Shown here piece by piece: positions 41,936 through 52,364 of a stretch of DNA of 64,000 nucleotides. The notes under the pieces were generated by a model, which saw only the letters and a program-made list of their open reading frames with translations, was not told the DNA's origin and searched no databases. Every line of letters starts with the position of its first letter. Position 1 is the stretch's first letter. A program made the translations under genes and the position numbers. Origin of the DNA: Streptomyces sp. CA-278952 (GTDB lineage: Bacteria; Actinomycetota; Actinomycetes; Streptomycetales; Streptomycetaceae); NCBI RefSeq assembly GCF_028747205.1, contig NZ_CP112880.1, positions 3,224,001-3,288,000 of the forward strand, given 5' to 3'.

Positions 41936-43825
41936 GTGACTGTGACCGCCGCCTCGACCGAATCCTCCGAGACACCTCCCCCGCCACCCCCGGCCACCAT
42001 CACCTTCAACGGCAAGCACGGCAAGAACCCGCTGGCAGACGCCAGTTTCAGCGCCATGTGCCGCCGCCTCCCCTCCGTGCTGGGGCGCACCGCGCGCATG
42101 GCGTGGGCCGTCGACAGAGCAGCAGCTCTGCTGCTCCTCGCCTGCCAGCTCCTCACCGGCGTCTCGGCCGGCGTCGTCCTCGCGTTCACCGCACAGGCCA
42201 TGACCCACATTCTGGGCAACGACGAGGTGTCCGAACGCCTGCACAACGCCTTGCCCGCTCTGATCGTCGTCACGGCCGCTGCCGGAATCGGGCGCGTCAG
42301 CAGCGCCCTGTCCTCCTATGCCAACGGCCGGATCACTCCGCGGCTGATGACCGAGGCAGACGTCGCCCTGGTAGCCGCCGTGTGCCGGGTCGAATCCTCG
42401 GCCTACGGCCAGGACGGCTTCAAGGACCGGCAGGAGGCCGCGGAGGTCGGTGTGACGCGTACCTCGATGATGGTGCAGGACGCGCAGCGGTTCATGTCCG
42501 CTCTGGTTCGCATGATCGCTGCCAGTTCCGTCATCACGGCTCTCCACCCCCTGATGCTGCCGCTGTTGCTCCTGGCCGTCGTTCCCGCCGGCGCCGGGGC
42601 GGTCCTGTCCGCGCGCGTCGACTACGAGACCCACTACCTCAACGTCGGCGACCGTAACGTCCGTGCGCTCATGCGGTCGTGGGCCACCTTCTCCCGTCAC
42701 GGGGACGAGGTACGGGCCAACGGCATGACCGGCTACCTCATCTACTGGTACCGGGCCCTCTCCGACCGCATCGACCAGCGGACCCTCACCACGGCCCCCC
42801 GCCTGCTGCGCATCACGCTCGCCACCAGCGCTCTCGGCGGAGTGTTCCTCTGCGGCACCTGGGCCACCCTCGCCTGGCTCGCCGCCACCGGTCGCGTGGG
42901 ACTGCCCATCGCCGCTACCGCCGTCGTCGCCGTGCAGGCCACACTCGCCGCCCTCGGCAATTTCGTGATCTACGGGGCAGCGCTGTTCCACACCTCGCTC
43001 TACCTGGCCGACATGCGCGCGTTCCTCGACATGGCCGAGGAGCTGGCACCCAAGCGCGGCGAGCTGACGATCCCGGAGGTCGTCGAAGAGATCAGGATCG
43101 ACGAAGCCGTGTATCAGTACCCCGGGAAGGACGAACCCGCCGTCGCAGGGGTCTCGCTCTCCCTGCGCCGTGGGGAGATCCTGGCCATCGTGGGCGAGAA
43201 CGGCTCCGGCAAGTCGACACTGACCAGGCTGATCACCGGCATCCTCCTCCCCGACAAGGGCCGCGTCCTCTGGGACGGCATCGACCTGGCCCAGGCCAGT
43301 CCCGACGCCGTGTGGAACCGGACAGCACTCGTGCCGCAGAACTTCGCCTGCTGGCCCCTGCGGGTCCGCGAGAACATCACGCTCGGCCAGCCCCGCACCT
43401 TCGACGACGACGCCGTGTGGGACGTCGTCGACGCCGTCGGTATGCGCGACGCGGTGGAGAAGCTGCCCCAGCGGCTGGACACGCTCCTCACCAGGGAGAT
43501 GTTCGGTGGAGCCGAACTGTCCGGCGGCCAGTGGCAGCGCTTGGTGTGCGGACGAGCCCTGTACCGCCGGACACCCCTGCTGATCCTGGACGAGCCGACG
43601 TCCCAGATGGACGCGCGCGGGGAGCACGCCCTGTTCCTGGAGATCAAGAGGATCGCCGCCGGCCGCATGACGATCGTCGTCACCCACCAACTGGAGAACA
43701 CCCGCCTTGCCGACCGGGTGCTTGTCATGGACGAGGGCCGCGTCATCGAGCACGGAACGTACGACGACCTCGTCAGGGGCGGTGGCTTGTTCGCCGAGCT
43801 CGTCGCCCTGGCCAAGGACCGGTGA
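41936..43825 (+). CDS. ABC exporter, fused membrane and ATPase domains
   Basis: A 629-residue half-type exporter. A Pro-rich N-terminus (1-30), six membrane segments (about 60-370), then the ATPase with Walker A GENGSGKST at about 419-427, signature LSGGQ near 528, and Walker B LLILDEPTSQMD near 547. The layout resembles peptide or lantibiotic exporters of Streptomyces. GTG 41936 has GGGAGGG upstream. No biosynthetic gene or peptide precursor was found next to it. The preceding 265 bases (41671-41935) hold no convincing gene. Confidence 0.85.
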   Translation: MTVTAASTESSETPPPPPPATITFNGKHGKNPLADASFSAMCRRLPSVLGRTARMAWAVDRAAALLLLACQLLTGVSAGVVLAFTAQAMTHILGNDEVSERLHNALPALIVVTAAAGIGRVSSALSSYANGRITPRLMTEADVALVAAVCRVESSAYGQDGFKDRQEAAEVGVTRTSMMVQDAQRFMSALVRMIAASSVITALHPLMLPLLLLAVVPAGAGAVLSARVDYETHYLNVGDRNVRALMRSWATFSRHGDEVRANGMTGYLIYWYRALSDRIDQRTLTTAPRLLRITLATSALGGVFLCGTWATLAWLAATGRVGLPIAATAVVAVQATLAALGNFVIYGAALFHTSLYLADMRAFLDMAEELAPKRGELTIPEVVEEIRIDEAVYQYPGKDEPAVAGVSLSLRRGEILAIVGENGSGKSTLTRLITGILLPDKGRVLWDGIDLAQASPDAVWNRTALVPQNFACWPLRVRENITLGQPRTFDDDAVWDVVDAVGMRDAVEKLPQRLDTLLTREMFGGAELSGGQWQRLVCGRALYRRTPLLILDEPTSQMDARGEHALFLEIKRIAAGRMTIVVTHQLENTRLADRVLVMDEGRVIEHGTYDDLVRGGGLFAELVALAKDR

Positions 43826-43978
43826 CAGCGAGCACTTCCCTCCGGACCACCCGGCGCCCGCGCCTCCACCCCCGACCGGACTCCGCCCGAGCCCGTGCCG
43901 GAGGCGCGGGCGGGCGAGGAGCGGGTCCGCACCAGGGGGTGGGCCGAGGGCGGGCCACAGCAGGAATGCTGCGGGCGG

Positions 43979-44430
43979 TCAGCGGCGCTGTCCGGCCGCC
44001 CGGAGTATCGCCCACGCGCAGGCCGCGCCCACCGCGTACCAGAGAAGGTCCGGTGCGTTGAAGGTCGAGCCGAGCACCAGCCGGGCCGCCGCGCTGTGCG
44101 CCGACAGCTCCGCCGGTACGCCGGTGAGCTGCGCGAACTCGACCGCCCAGCTCAGGCCGAGCGCCGTCGCGCCCACCACGGCCGGCCGCGCGCGGGGCGC
44201 GCAGAAGGCGACGAGGGTGCAGAGCAGCACCGTGTAGAGCGCGCTCCCCGCGTACTTGGCGAAGGCGCCGTCCGCCCCGGCGCGCACGGCCAGGCCCGCG
44301 GCGACGGTGACGACGGCCGCCCCCGCCGCGACCGCACGGACCGCGGAAGGGCGGGCCGGGGAGGAGCGGGCCGGGGGCGTGCGTCGCGTCGTGGAGTCGT
44401 CCGTGCGCTCCGGGGGCCGGGCCGCGGGCC

Positions 44431-44434
<4 letters not shown>
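43979..44434 (-). CDS. DUF2809 membrane protein
   Basis: A 151-residue protein with four membrane segments. GAFAKYAGSALYTVLLCTLVAF and ALGLSWAVEFAQLTGVP match the DUF2809 family, of unknown function. Its ATG overlaps the MFS stop by 4 bases (ATGA). The upstream-reading frame continues through the MFS gene in another frame and is not used. Confidence 0.8.
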
Positions 44435-45840
<1,406 letters not shown>

Positions 45841-45863
45841 CACGTCGCTAACCTGTACCAGCT

Positions 45864-45879
45864 CGTGGTCTATACCACT
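45864..45879. promoter_or_regulatory. DasR-like responsive element
   Basis: CGTGGTCTATACCACT matches the 16-bp dre consensus A(C/G)TGGTCTAGACCA(C/G)T at 14 of 16 positions, and the inner TGGTCTATACCA keeps both half-sites. It lies 24 bases from the MFS start and 35 bases from the GlxA-like start. DasR is the GntR-type sensor of N-acetylglucosamine metabolites. Confidence 0.55.
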
Positions 45880-45913
45880 ACAGCAATTTCCTGTGATCTT
45901 CGAGGAGGCCGTC

Positions 45914-46939
45914 GTGCAGCACCGCGTCGTCGTTCTGGCCCTCGACGGACTGCTCCCCTTCGAACTGGGCATCCCCCAGCGGATCTTCGGCCGCAGTCTC
46001 GGCACGGAGTCCGGCGGGAAGGGCGGGAGGCTGTACGACGTGGTGACCTGCTCCATCCGCCCGCCGGGCCCGGTCCGGACCGACGCGGACTTCTCCATCC
46101 TCGTGGAGCACGGCCCGGAGGCGCTCGCCACCGCCGACACGGTGGTCATCCCCGCCTCCTACGAGCTGGGCCCGGTCTTCGAGGAGGGCCGCCTCACCGA
46201 GGAGCTGGCCGCCGCGCTCGCCCTGGTCAGGCCCGGCACCCGGATGGTCTCCATCTGCACCGGCAGTTACGTCCTGGCGGCGGCCGGCTATCTCGACGGC
46301 CGACCCGCCACCACGCACTGGTCGTCGGCCGACCACTTCCAGCGGACCTTCCCGCAGGTCCGCGTCGACCCGGACGTCCTGTTCATCGACGACGGCGAGG
46401 TCCTCACCTCCGCCGGGGTCGCCGCCGGGATCGACCTCTGCCTCCACCTGGTGCGGCGCGACCACGGGACGGCCGTCGCGAACGAGATCGCGCGCCGCAC
46501 GGTCGTGCCCCCGCACCGGGACGGCGGGCAGGCCCAGTACATTCACCGCCCCGTCCCCGAGCCGCAGTTCGCGACCACCACCGGCGCCCGGGCCTGGGCG
46601 CTGGCCCGTCTCGACCGGCCGATCCTGCTGCGGGACATGGCGGAGCAGGAGGCGATGAGCGTACGGACGTTCACCCGCCGCTTCCGCGAGGAGGTCGGGA
46701 TCAGCCCCGGCCAGTGGCTCACCCAGCAGCGGGTGGAGCGGGCCCGGCACCTGCTGGAGTCGACGGACCTGTCCATCGACCAGGTGGCCCGCGACGCGGG
46801 CTTCGGCACGGCGACCTCGCTGCGCCAGCACCTCCAGGCGGCGCTGGGCGTGCCGCCGACGGCCTACCGGCGTACGTTCCGCTCCTCGGCAGACATCGCG
46901 CCCCGAGGTCCTCGCGCCTCGGCCCGGGAGCACCCGTAG
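45914..46939 (+). CDS. GlxA-like AraC regulator with DJ-1/PfpI domain
   Basis: A 341-residue regulator. The N-terminal amidotransferase-like domain (about 5-180) has VVVLALDGLLPFELGIPQRIFG and SICTGSYVLAAAGYLDGRPATTHW, with the Cys of the nucleophile elbow. The C-terminal AraC HTHs (about 220-320) contain MSVRTFTRRFREEVG and ARDAGFGTATSLRQHL. GTG 45914 follows GGAGG. It probably regulates the divergent MFS operon. Confidence 0.88.
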   Translation: MQHRVVVLALDGLLPFELGIPQRIFGRSLGTESGGKGGRLYDVVTCSIRPPGPVRTDADFSILVEHGPEALATADTVVIPASYELGPVFEEGRLTEELAAALALVRPGTRMVSICTGSYVLAAAGYLDGRPATTHWSSADHFQRTFPQVRVDPDVLFIDDGEVLTSAGVAAGIDLCLHLVRRDHGTAVANEIARRTVVPPHRDGGQAQYIHRPVPEPQFATTTGARAWALARLDRPILLRDMAEQEAMSVRTFTRRFREEVGISPGQWLTQQRVERARHLLESTDLSIDQVARDAGFGTATSLRQHLQAALGVPPTAYRRTFRSSADIAPRGPRASAREHP

Positions 46940-46949
46940 GAGACGCGGC

Positions 46950-47999
46950 TCAGAAGACCAGGACCCCCCGGGCCACCCGCCCGTGGTGCGCGTCGTCGGC
47001 CGCCTTGGCGAAGTCCTCCACCGGGTACGTCTCGGTGACCAGTTCGTCCAGCAGCAGCCGGCCCTCCCGGTAGAGGTCCGCGTACAGGGCGATGTCGCGC
47101 TGCGGCCGTGCGGAGCCGTAGCGGCAGCCGAGGATCGACTTGTCCAGGTACATCGAGGAGACCAGGAACGACGCCTCGGCGCTCGCCGCCGGCACGCCCA
47201 GCAGCACGGCCTGCCCGTGCCGGTCGAGGAGGTCGATCGCCTGGCGGATCAGCTCGGTGCGGCCGACGCACTCGAAGGCGTGGTCGGCCCCCTCGGGCAG
47301 GATGTCGCGCACGCCCTCCGCGCTCGTCAGGAAGTGCGTGGCGCCGAACTGCCGGGCCACCGCCTCCTTCGCCGGGTTGCTGTCGACGGCGACGACGGTG
47401 AGCGCGCCGGCCAGCCGGGCCCCCTGGAGCACGTTGAGCCCGATGCCGCCGGTGCCGATGACCACGACGGTGTCGCCCAGGCCGACCTTGGCCCGGTTGA
47501 GGACGGCCCCGACGCCGGTCAGGACCCCGCAGCCGATCAGGGCCGCCGAGGTGAGGGGCAGGTCGTCCGGGATCTTCACGGCCTGGACGGCCCGCACCAC
47601 CGTGCGTTCCGCGAACGCGGAGTTGGAGGCGAACTGGAACAGCGGCTTCCCGCCCCGCGAGAACGGCCGCCCCGGCCGCCCGATGGCCTTCCGGCACATG
47701 GTCGGCCTCCCCCGGTCGCACGGGGCGCAGGCCCCGCAGTTGGCGAGGGTGGAGAGCGCGACGTGGTCACCGGGCTCCACGTGACCGACGCCGGGCCCGA
47801 CCGCTTCCACCACGCCCGCGCCCTCGTGGCCGAGGACGACGGGGACCGGGAAGGGGATCGTGCCGTCGATCACCGACAGATCGCTGTGGCAGAGTCCGGC
47901 GGCGGCGACCGCCACCAGCACCTCCCCGGGGCCCGGGTCCCGTATCTCCAGGTCGTCCACGACCTCGGTCCGTGTGCCGTCGAAGACGACGCCTCTCAT
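46950..47999 (-). CDS. Zinc-dependent alcohol dehydrogenase, MDR family
   Basis: A 349-residue dehydrogenase. Catalytic Cys-37 in AAGLCHSDLS, GHEGAGVVE, four structural-zinc cysteines in CGACAPCDRGRPTMC, and the nucleotide site VVVIGTGGIGLNVLQGARLAG. The type fits class III-like or NDMA-dependent alcohol dehydrogenases. The ATG overlaps the dehydrogenase stop by 4 bases. It would oxidise a hydroxyl intermediate of the same pathway. Confidence 0.87.
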   Translation of the reverse strand: MRGVVFDGTRTEVVDDLEIRDPGPGEVLVAVAAAGLCHSDLSVIDGTIPFPVPVVLGHEGAGVVEAVGPGVGHVEPGDHVALSTLANCGACAPCDRGRPTMCRKAIGRPGRPFSRGGKPLFQFASNSAFAERTVVRAVQAVKIPDDLPLTSAALIGCGVLTGVGAVLNRAKVGLGDTVVVIGTGGIGLNVLQGARLAGALTVVAVDSNPAKEAVARQFGATHFLTSAEGVRDILPEGADHAFECVGRTELIRQAIDLLDRHGQAVLLGVPAASAEASFLVSSMYLDKSILGCRYGSARPQRDIALYADLYREGRLLLDELVTETYPVEDFAKAADDAHHGRVARGVLVF

Positions 48000-49120
48000 C
48001 TGGGCTCCCTCGGTAGGCCGAGCACCCGCTCGGCGATGATGTTCCGCTGGATCTCGTCGGAGCCGCCGTAGATGGTGTCGGCCCGGCTGAAGAGGAACAG
48101 GTGCTGTGCGCCGTCGAGTTCGTACGGTCGCCCCTCCGACCAGGGCTCGGGCCCGACGGCCCCCGCCTCGCCCGCGACCTGCACGGCCAGTTCGCCCAGC
48201 CGCTGGTGCCAGCCGCCCCACAGCAACTTCGCCACGCTGGGCGCGCCCGGGTCGCCGGTGCGGCCGAGGGTGCGCAGGGCGTGGCGGCGCATCGTGTCCA
48301 GCTCCGCCCACTGCCGGACGAGCCGGGCCCTGATGACCGGGTCCTCGGCGGCCCCGCTCGCCACGGCGGCGGCGACCACCCGGTCCAGCTCCTCGGCGAA
48401 CCCGATCTGCTGGGCGAGGGTGGAGACCCCCCGTTCCAGGGCGAGGAGGCCCATGGCGACCTGCCAGCCGTTGCCCTCGCCCCCGACGACCTCGGTGGCC
48501 CGCGCCCCGTCGAGGAACACCTCGTTGAACTCGCTGGTCCCGGTCAGCTGCCGGATCGGCCGCACCTCGATCCGGCCCGGCTGGTCCATCTCCACCAGCA
48601 GGAACGACAGCCCGTGGTGGCGGGCGGAGCCGGGGTCGGTGCGGGCGAGGACGAAGCACCAGTCGGCGGTCAGGGCGAGCGAGGTCCAGATCTTCTGCCC
48701 GGTCACGGCGTAGCCGCCGGCCCCGTCCGGCACGGCCGCGGTGCGCACCCCGGCGAGGTCGGAGCCCGCACCCGGTTCGCTGTACCCCTGGCACCACAGC
48801 GTCTCGCCCCGGGCCACGGGGGGCAGATGGCGCTGCTTCTGCTCCTCGGTGCCGTACGTGATCAGGGTCGGGGCCAGGAGGTTCTCCCCGATGTGGCCGA
48901 TCCGGGCGGGGGCCGCGGAGCGGGCGTACTCCTCGGCCCAGACGACCTGCTGGGCGAGGGTGGCCCGGCGGTTGCCGTAGCTCTCCCCGTCCGCGCCGGG
49001 CCAGCCGATCCCGATCCACCCGGCGCGCCCGAGCTCGCGTTCCCAGGTGCGGGGGTCGGGGGCGGGGGTGTCGGCGAGGTGGCTGTGCAGCCAGCTGCGC
49101 GCCTCGGTACGGAAGTCCAT
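47996..49120 (-). CDS. Acyl-CoA dehydrogenase (large-type FadE)
   Basis: A 374-residue enzyme. LGRAGWIGIGWPGADGESYGN, WCQGYSEPGAGSDLAGVRT (FAD/adenine contact), GQKIWTSLALTADWCFVL and DTIYGGSDEIQRNIIAERVLGL are the family blocks. Start ATG 49120. The repeat region 49121-49391 separates it from the SDR gene upstream, with which it may still form one operon from the operator at 50386. Coupled to the alcohol dehydrogenase. Confidence 0.88.
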   Translation of the reverse strand: MDFRTEARSWLHSHLADTPAPDPRTWERELGRAGWIGIGWPGADGESYGNRRATLAQQVVWAEEYARSAAPARIGHIGENLLAPTLITYGTEEQKQRHLPPVARGETLWCQGYSEPGAGSDLAGVRTAAVPDGAGGYAVTGQKIWTSLALTADWCFVLARTDPGSARHHGLSFLLVEMDQPGRIEVRPIRQLTGTSEFNEVFLDGARATEVVGGEGNGWQVAMGLLALERGVSTLAQQIGFAEELDRVVAAAVASGAAEDPVIRARLVRQWAELDTMRRHALRTLGRTGDPGAPSVAKLLWGGWHQRLGELAVQVAGEAGAVGPEPWSEGRPYELDGAQHLFLFSRADTIYGGSDEIQRNIIAERVLGLPREPR

Positions 49121-49136
49121 GCGTGCCTCCTGTGTT

Positions 49137-49450
49137 CCTGGGGGCTCCGCCCCCAGACCCCCGCTCCTCAATCGCCGGAGGGGCTTGAATGGGCTCGGCC
49201 GAGCGTCTGAGGACCGGGGCAACAACTCCAGCCTGTCCGGCGTTTGAGGACCGGGGGTTCGGGGGCGGAGCCCCCAAATCAAGCCCGTCCGGCGTTTGAG
49301 GACCGAGGTCCGGGGCAGCGCCCCGAGGGCTCCGCCCCCGGACCTCCGCTCCTCAAACGCCGGAGGGGCTGGATTGCTCGGGCCCTCCTCCTCAAACGCC
49401 GGGGCGGCTGGATTGCTCGGGCCCCGCTCCCCAATCGCCGGAAGCGCTTG
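49137..49450. repeat. Cluster of dispersed Streptomyces repeats in both orientations
   Basis: At least six copies of a CTCCTCAAACGCCGGAGGGG-like core occur: forward near 49165, 49348, 49387 and 49425, inverted near 49227 and 49281. Between them are perfect hairpins such as CTGGGGGC/GCCCCCAG (49138-49156) and GGGGGC/GCCCCC (49261-49275). The family is the same as at 4249-4600. The region has no gene and probably attenuates transcription between the SDR and dehydrogenase genes. Confidence 0.82.
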
Positions 49451-50363
49451 GTTTGTTCGGCCGGTCGCCCGACCTCGCCGCCGTCGCCATCTCCTCCAGC
49501 CGCGCCAGCATCGGCATCGGGTCCACCCCCACCGTCCCCGGCAGGAAGTCCGCGATCCGTTCCGGGGTCCAGGGCCCCTCCCCGTACGCCGCCCGCAACT
49601 CCCTCGGCTGGGCCCAGACCGCGATCTTCGGGCCCGCGATCGTGTACACCTGCCCGGTGATCCGCTCGGCCCGCGCCCGCTCGCTGAGCAGGTAGACCAC
49701 CAGGGCCGCCACGTCCTCCGGCTCCCCGATCTCCTTCAGCTCCATCGGCACCCCGGCCGACATCCGGGTCCGGGCGACGGGTGCGACCGCGTTCGCCGTG
49801 ACCCCGTACTTGTGCAGGCCCAGCGCCGCGCTGCGCACCAGCGAGATGATCCCGCCCTTCGCCGCGCTGTAGTTGGCCTGGGAGACGCTGCCCTGGTGGT
49901 TGCCGCTGGTGAAGCCGATCAGCGTGCCCCCGCCCTCCTGCTTCCGCATGACCGCCGAGGCGGCCCGGAAGACGGTGAACGTGCCCTTGAGGTGCGTGGC
50001 GAGGACCGGGTCCCACTCCTCCTCGGCCATGTTGAACAGCATGCGCTCACGGAGGATCCCGGCCACGCAGACCACCCCGTCGAGCCGGCCGTACTCCGCC
50101 AGCGCGGTGTCCACGATCCGCTGCCCGCCCGCCATGGTGGAGATGTCGTCGGCGACCGCGACCGCCTCGCCGCCCACCGCCTCGATCTCCTTGACGACGG
50201 ACCGGGCGATCTCGCTGGTCGGTTCGGAGCCCTCGACGGAGACTCCGTAGTCGTTGACGACGACGCGCGCCCCCTCCCCCGCCGCGGCGAGCGCGACCGC
50301 CCGCCCGATGCCCCGGCCGGCCCCTGTCACGGCGACCACCCTGCCTGCCAAGAAGTTCCCCAT
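49392..50363 (-). CDS. Short-chain dehydrogenase with repeat-derived C-terminus
   Basis: A 323-residue SDR of the 17-beta-HSD4/FabG group. VVAVTGAGRGIGRAVALAAAG binds NAD(P); Tyr and Lys of the catalytic set are in ANYSAAKGG; FTSGNHQG carries the Ser/Asn region. About the last 20 residues (from SGDRPNKPSASG) are encoded by the dispersed repeat, so the original stop has been replaced. ATG 50363; operator f (50386) lies 23 bases upstream. It would oxidise a 3-hydroxyacyl-CoA. Confidence 0.87.
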   Translation of the reverse strand: MGNFLAGRVVAVTGAGRGIGRAVALAAAGEGARVVVNDYGVSVEGSEPTSEIARSVVKEIEAVGGEAVAVADDISTMAGGQRIVDTALAEYGRLDGVVCVAGILRERMLFNMAEEEWDPVLATHLKGTFTVFRAASAVMRKQEGGGTLIGFTSGNHQGSVSQANYSAAKGGIISLVRSAALGLHKYGVTANAVAPVARTRMSAGVPMELKEIGEPEDVAALVVYLLSERARAERITGQVYTIAGPKIAVWAQPRELRAAYGEGPWTPERIADFLPGTVGVDPMPMLARLEEMATAARSGDRPNKPSASGDWGAGPEQSSRPGV

Positions 50364-50385
50364 GCCCGGCCCCTTCCCGCGGTTT

Positions 50386-50400
50386 CTGACGGTCCGTTAG
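50386..50400. promoter_or_regulatory. Predicted operator, one mismatch
   Basis: CTGAC, spacer GGTCC, GTTAG, flanked by TTT and ATTT. It sits between the SDR (start 50363) and cyclase (start 50448) genes and can serve both. Confidence 0.65.
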
Positions 50401-50447
50401 ATTTTACGGGCAGTCAGACGCTCCGGCACAAGACCCAGGAGGTCCCC

Positions 50448-51374
50448 ATGTCCCTGCCGGCCGAGTTCCACGAGATCGCGAAGCGCGTGAACAACTGGGG
50501 CCGCTGGGGCGGGGCCGACGAGATCGGGACGCTCAACCTGATCACCGACGCCGTCGTGCGCGAGGCCGTCGCCACCGCCCGCACCGGCCGCCGGATACCG
50601 CTCGCGCTGCCGCTCCGGCAGGACGGGGTGCAGAGCGGACTCATTCCGGGCCGGATCAATCCACTGCACACGATGGTCCAGATCAACCAGGAGATCTTCG
50701 GCCCCGGCACGGTCGCCACCAGCGACGACGCCGTCACGATGGGGCTCCAGGCCGCGACCCACTGGGACGCCCTGACCCATGTCTCGCACAGCGGGAAGAT
50801 CTACAACGGCCGCCCGGCGGACACGATCACCGCCCACGGCGGGGCCCGGTTCTCCTCGATCGCCACCGTGGAGCACCTCGTCTCGCGCGGGGTGCTGCTG
50901 GACGTGGCCCGGGCCCGGGGGGTGGACCGGCTGCCCGGCGATCACGCCGTGACGCCGGACGACCTGGCCGCGGCGGAGGACTTCGGGGGCGTACGCGTAC
51001 GGGCCGGGGACATCGTGCTCGTACGGACCGGGCAGGTGCGCCTCGCGCTGGCCGGGGACCGGCAGGCGTACGGCTATCCGTCGCCGGGGCTCTCGGTGCG
51101 CACGCCCGAGTGGTTCCGCGCCCGGGATGCCGCGGCCGTCGCCAACGACACCCTGACCTTCGAGATCTTCCCGCCGGAGATCGAGGACCTGTGGATGCCG
51201 GTGCACGCGCTGCATCTGGTCGAGATGGGCATGCCGCAGGGCCAGAACTGGAACCTGGAGGCGCTGTCCGAGGCCTGCGCCGAGGAGGGCCGGCACGCCT
51301 TCCTGCTCACCGCGTCCCCGGAGCCGTTCGCCGGGGCGACCGGCTCGCCGGTCGCCCCGGTCGCGATCCTGTGA
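50448..51374 (+). CDS. Cyclase family protein (kynurenine-formamidase-like fold)
   Basis: A 308-residue protein. NNWGRWGGADEIGTLNLIT is the usual start, and THWDALTHVSHSG holds the metal-binding His/Asp/His residues. These metal hydrolases open lactones or amides, or cyclise polyketides. In this context a ring-opening hydrolase is plausible. ATG 50448 with AGGAGG upstream. Confidence 0.85.
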   Translation: MSLPAEFHEIAKRVNNWGRWGGADEIGTLNLITDAVVREAVATARTGRRIPLALPLRQDGVQSGLIPGRINPLHTMVQINQEIFGPGTVATSDDAVTMGLQAATHWDALTHVSHSGKIYNGRPADTITAHGGARFSSIATVEHLVSRGVLLDVARARGVDRLPGDHAVTPDDLAAAEDFGGVRVRAGDIVLVRTGQVRLALAGDRQAYGYPSPGLSVRTPEWFRARDAAAVANDTLTFEIFPPEIEDLWMPVHALHLVEMGMPQGQNWNLEALSEACAEEGRHAFLLTASPEPFAGATGSPVAPVAIL

Positions 51375-51459
51375 AGGCCGCCCCGAGGAGGGAACGGGCC
51401 CGGCTCAGGACAGGACAGGACGGCTCAGATCAGGTCAGGTCAGGTCAGGTCACGTCACT

Positions 51460-51957
51460 TCAGGTTGGCGAGGTGAAGAGACAGGAGGGTGATGCGCACG
51501 GCTCGCCGCCCTGGCCGACGCCCGAGGGCGCCTCCGGAAGCCGCACCGGGCCGCTCCGGTCGACCTCGCACCAGATCTGCTTCCCCGCGCCCTCCGGCAG
51601 CCAGCCCCAGCGGTCCGCGAGGCCGTCCACCAGCTCCAGGCCCCGGCCGCCCGTCTCGTCGCCCTCCGCGTGCCGCTGGAGCGGCGGGCGGTCGCTGGCG
51701 TCCGCGACCTCGACCCGGACGGTCCCGGCCGCGCCGGACGCCCCGGTCCCGCCGAAGAGCATCCGCAGCACCGCGGGGCAGCCCGTGTGGACGACGGCGT
51801 TGGTGACCAGCTCCGAGATCAGCAGGATGAGCGTCTCGGCGAGAGGCTCGTCATCCCCTATCCCGGAACCGACCAGGCGCGACCGCGCCCACCTACGGGC
51901 CCGCCCCACTTCCGCGGGATCCGGACCGACCTCCAGCTGAACCTGAAGCACCTGCAC
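51460..51957 (-). CDS. HATPase anti-sigma/regulatory ATP-binding protein
   Basis: A 165-residue GHKL ATPase of the RsbW type. LILLISELVTNAVVHTG is the N box and GGRGLELVDGLADRWGW the G2 region. Such proteins in Streptomyces act as anti-sigma or anti-anti-sigma switches. GTG start. The 3' end enters short AGGTC repeats at 51438-51465, giving an irregular tail. Confidence 0.85.
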   Translation of the reverse strand: MQVLQVQLEVGPDPAEVGRARRWARSRLVGSGIGDDEPLAETLILLISELVTNAVVHTGCPAVLRMLFGGTGASGAAGTVRVEVADASDRPPLQRHAEGDETGGRGLELVDGLADRWGWLPEGAGKQIWCEVDRSGPVRLPEAPSGVGQGGEPCASPSCLFTSPT

Positions 51958-52364
51958 CGCTCACACCATCCGAACCGGCGGACACATCGCCTCGCGCCTC
52001 CTCAGGGTCACGGAACGTGATTCCCTTACGCGACAGCATGGTTGACGTACAGTCACCGCAACAAGCGCTTCGGGCATATTCCAGCGCGAAGGAGTACGCG
52101 TGGTGCATACTGTGCGACGCACGCTGCGGGGAGTCGAACAGGAGCGCGCAGAGACCGCGAGAAACGCTCTTCGGGCAGGCCCGGCACATCTCCGACGAGA
52201 GCCCTCGCCCCGGACCGGGGCCGCCGCACAGGCCGCCCCCGGATCGCCCGGTTCCAGAACCACTCGCATTCCACGGAGCGTACCCGAGCCGGACACCGAC
52301 TCCACCCGGTGACGAATCGCGCAAAGGACACAAGCCGGTACCGACGCCGCACGGCTGCGCTGCG
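51958..52364. other. Region upstream of the HATPase gene, little coding support
   Basis: 407 bases between the HATPase start and the end of the acyl-CoA dehydrogenase gene. A TTGACG hexamer is at 52042-52047. The only reading frame with a good ribosome site is the short one at 52100. Confidence 0.4.
52100..52312 (+). CDS. Possible small basic protein
   Basis: A 70-residue frame starting GTG, 6 bases after GAAGGAG, the strongest ribosome site in this gap. The start MVHTVRRTLRGVEQERAETARNAL looks helical; the remainder is Pro/Arg/Thr-rich. No family recognised. It is divergent from the HATPase gene, the position where a small regulator is often found. Confidence 0.3.
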   Translation: MVHTVRRTLRGVEQERAETARNALRAGPAHLRREPSPRTGAAAQAAPGSPGSRTTRIPRSVPEPDTDSTR

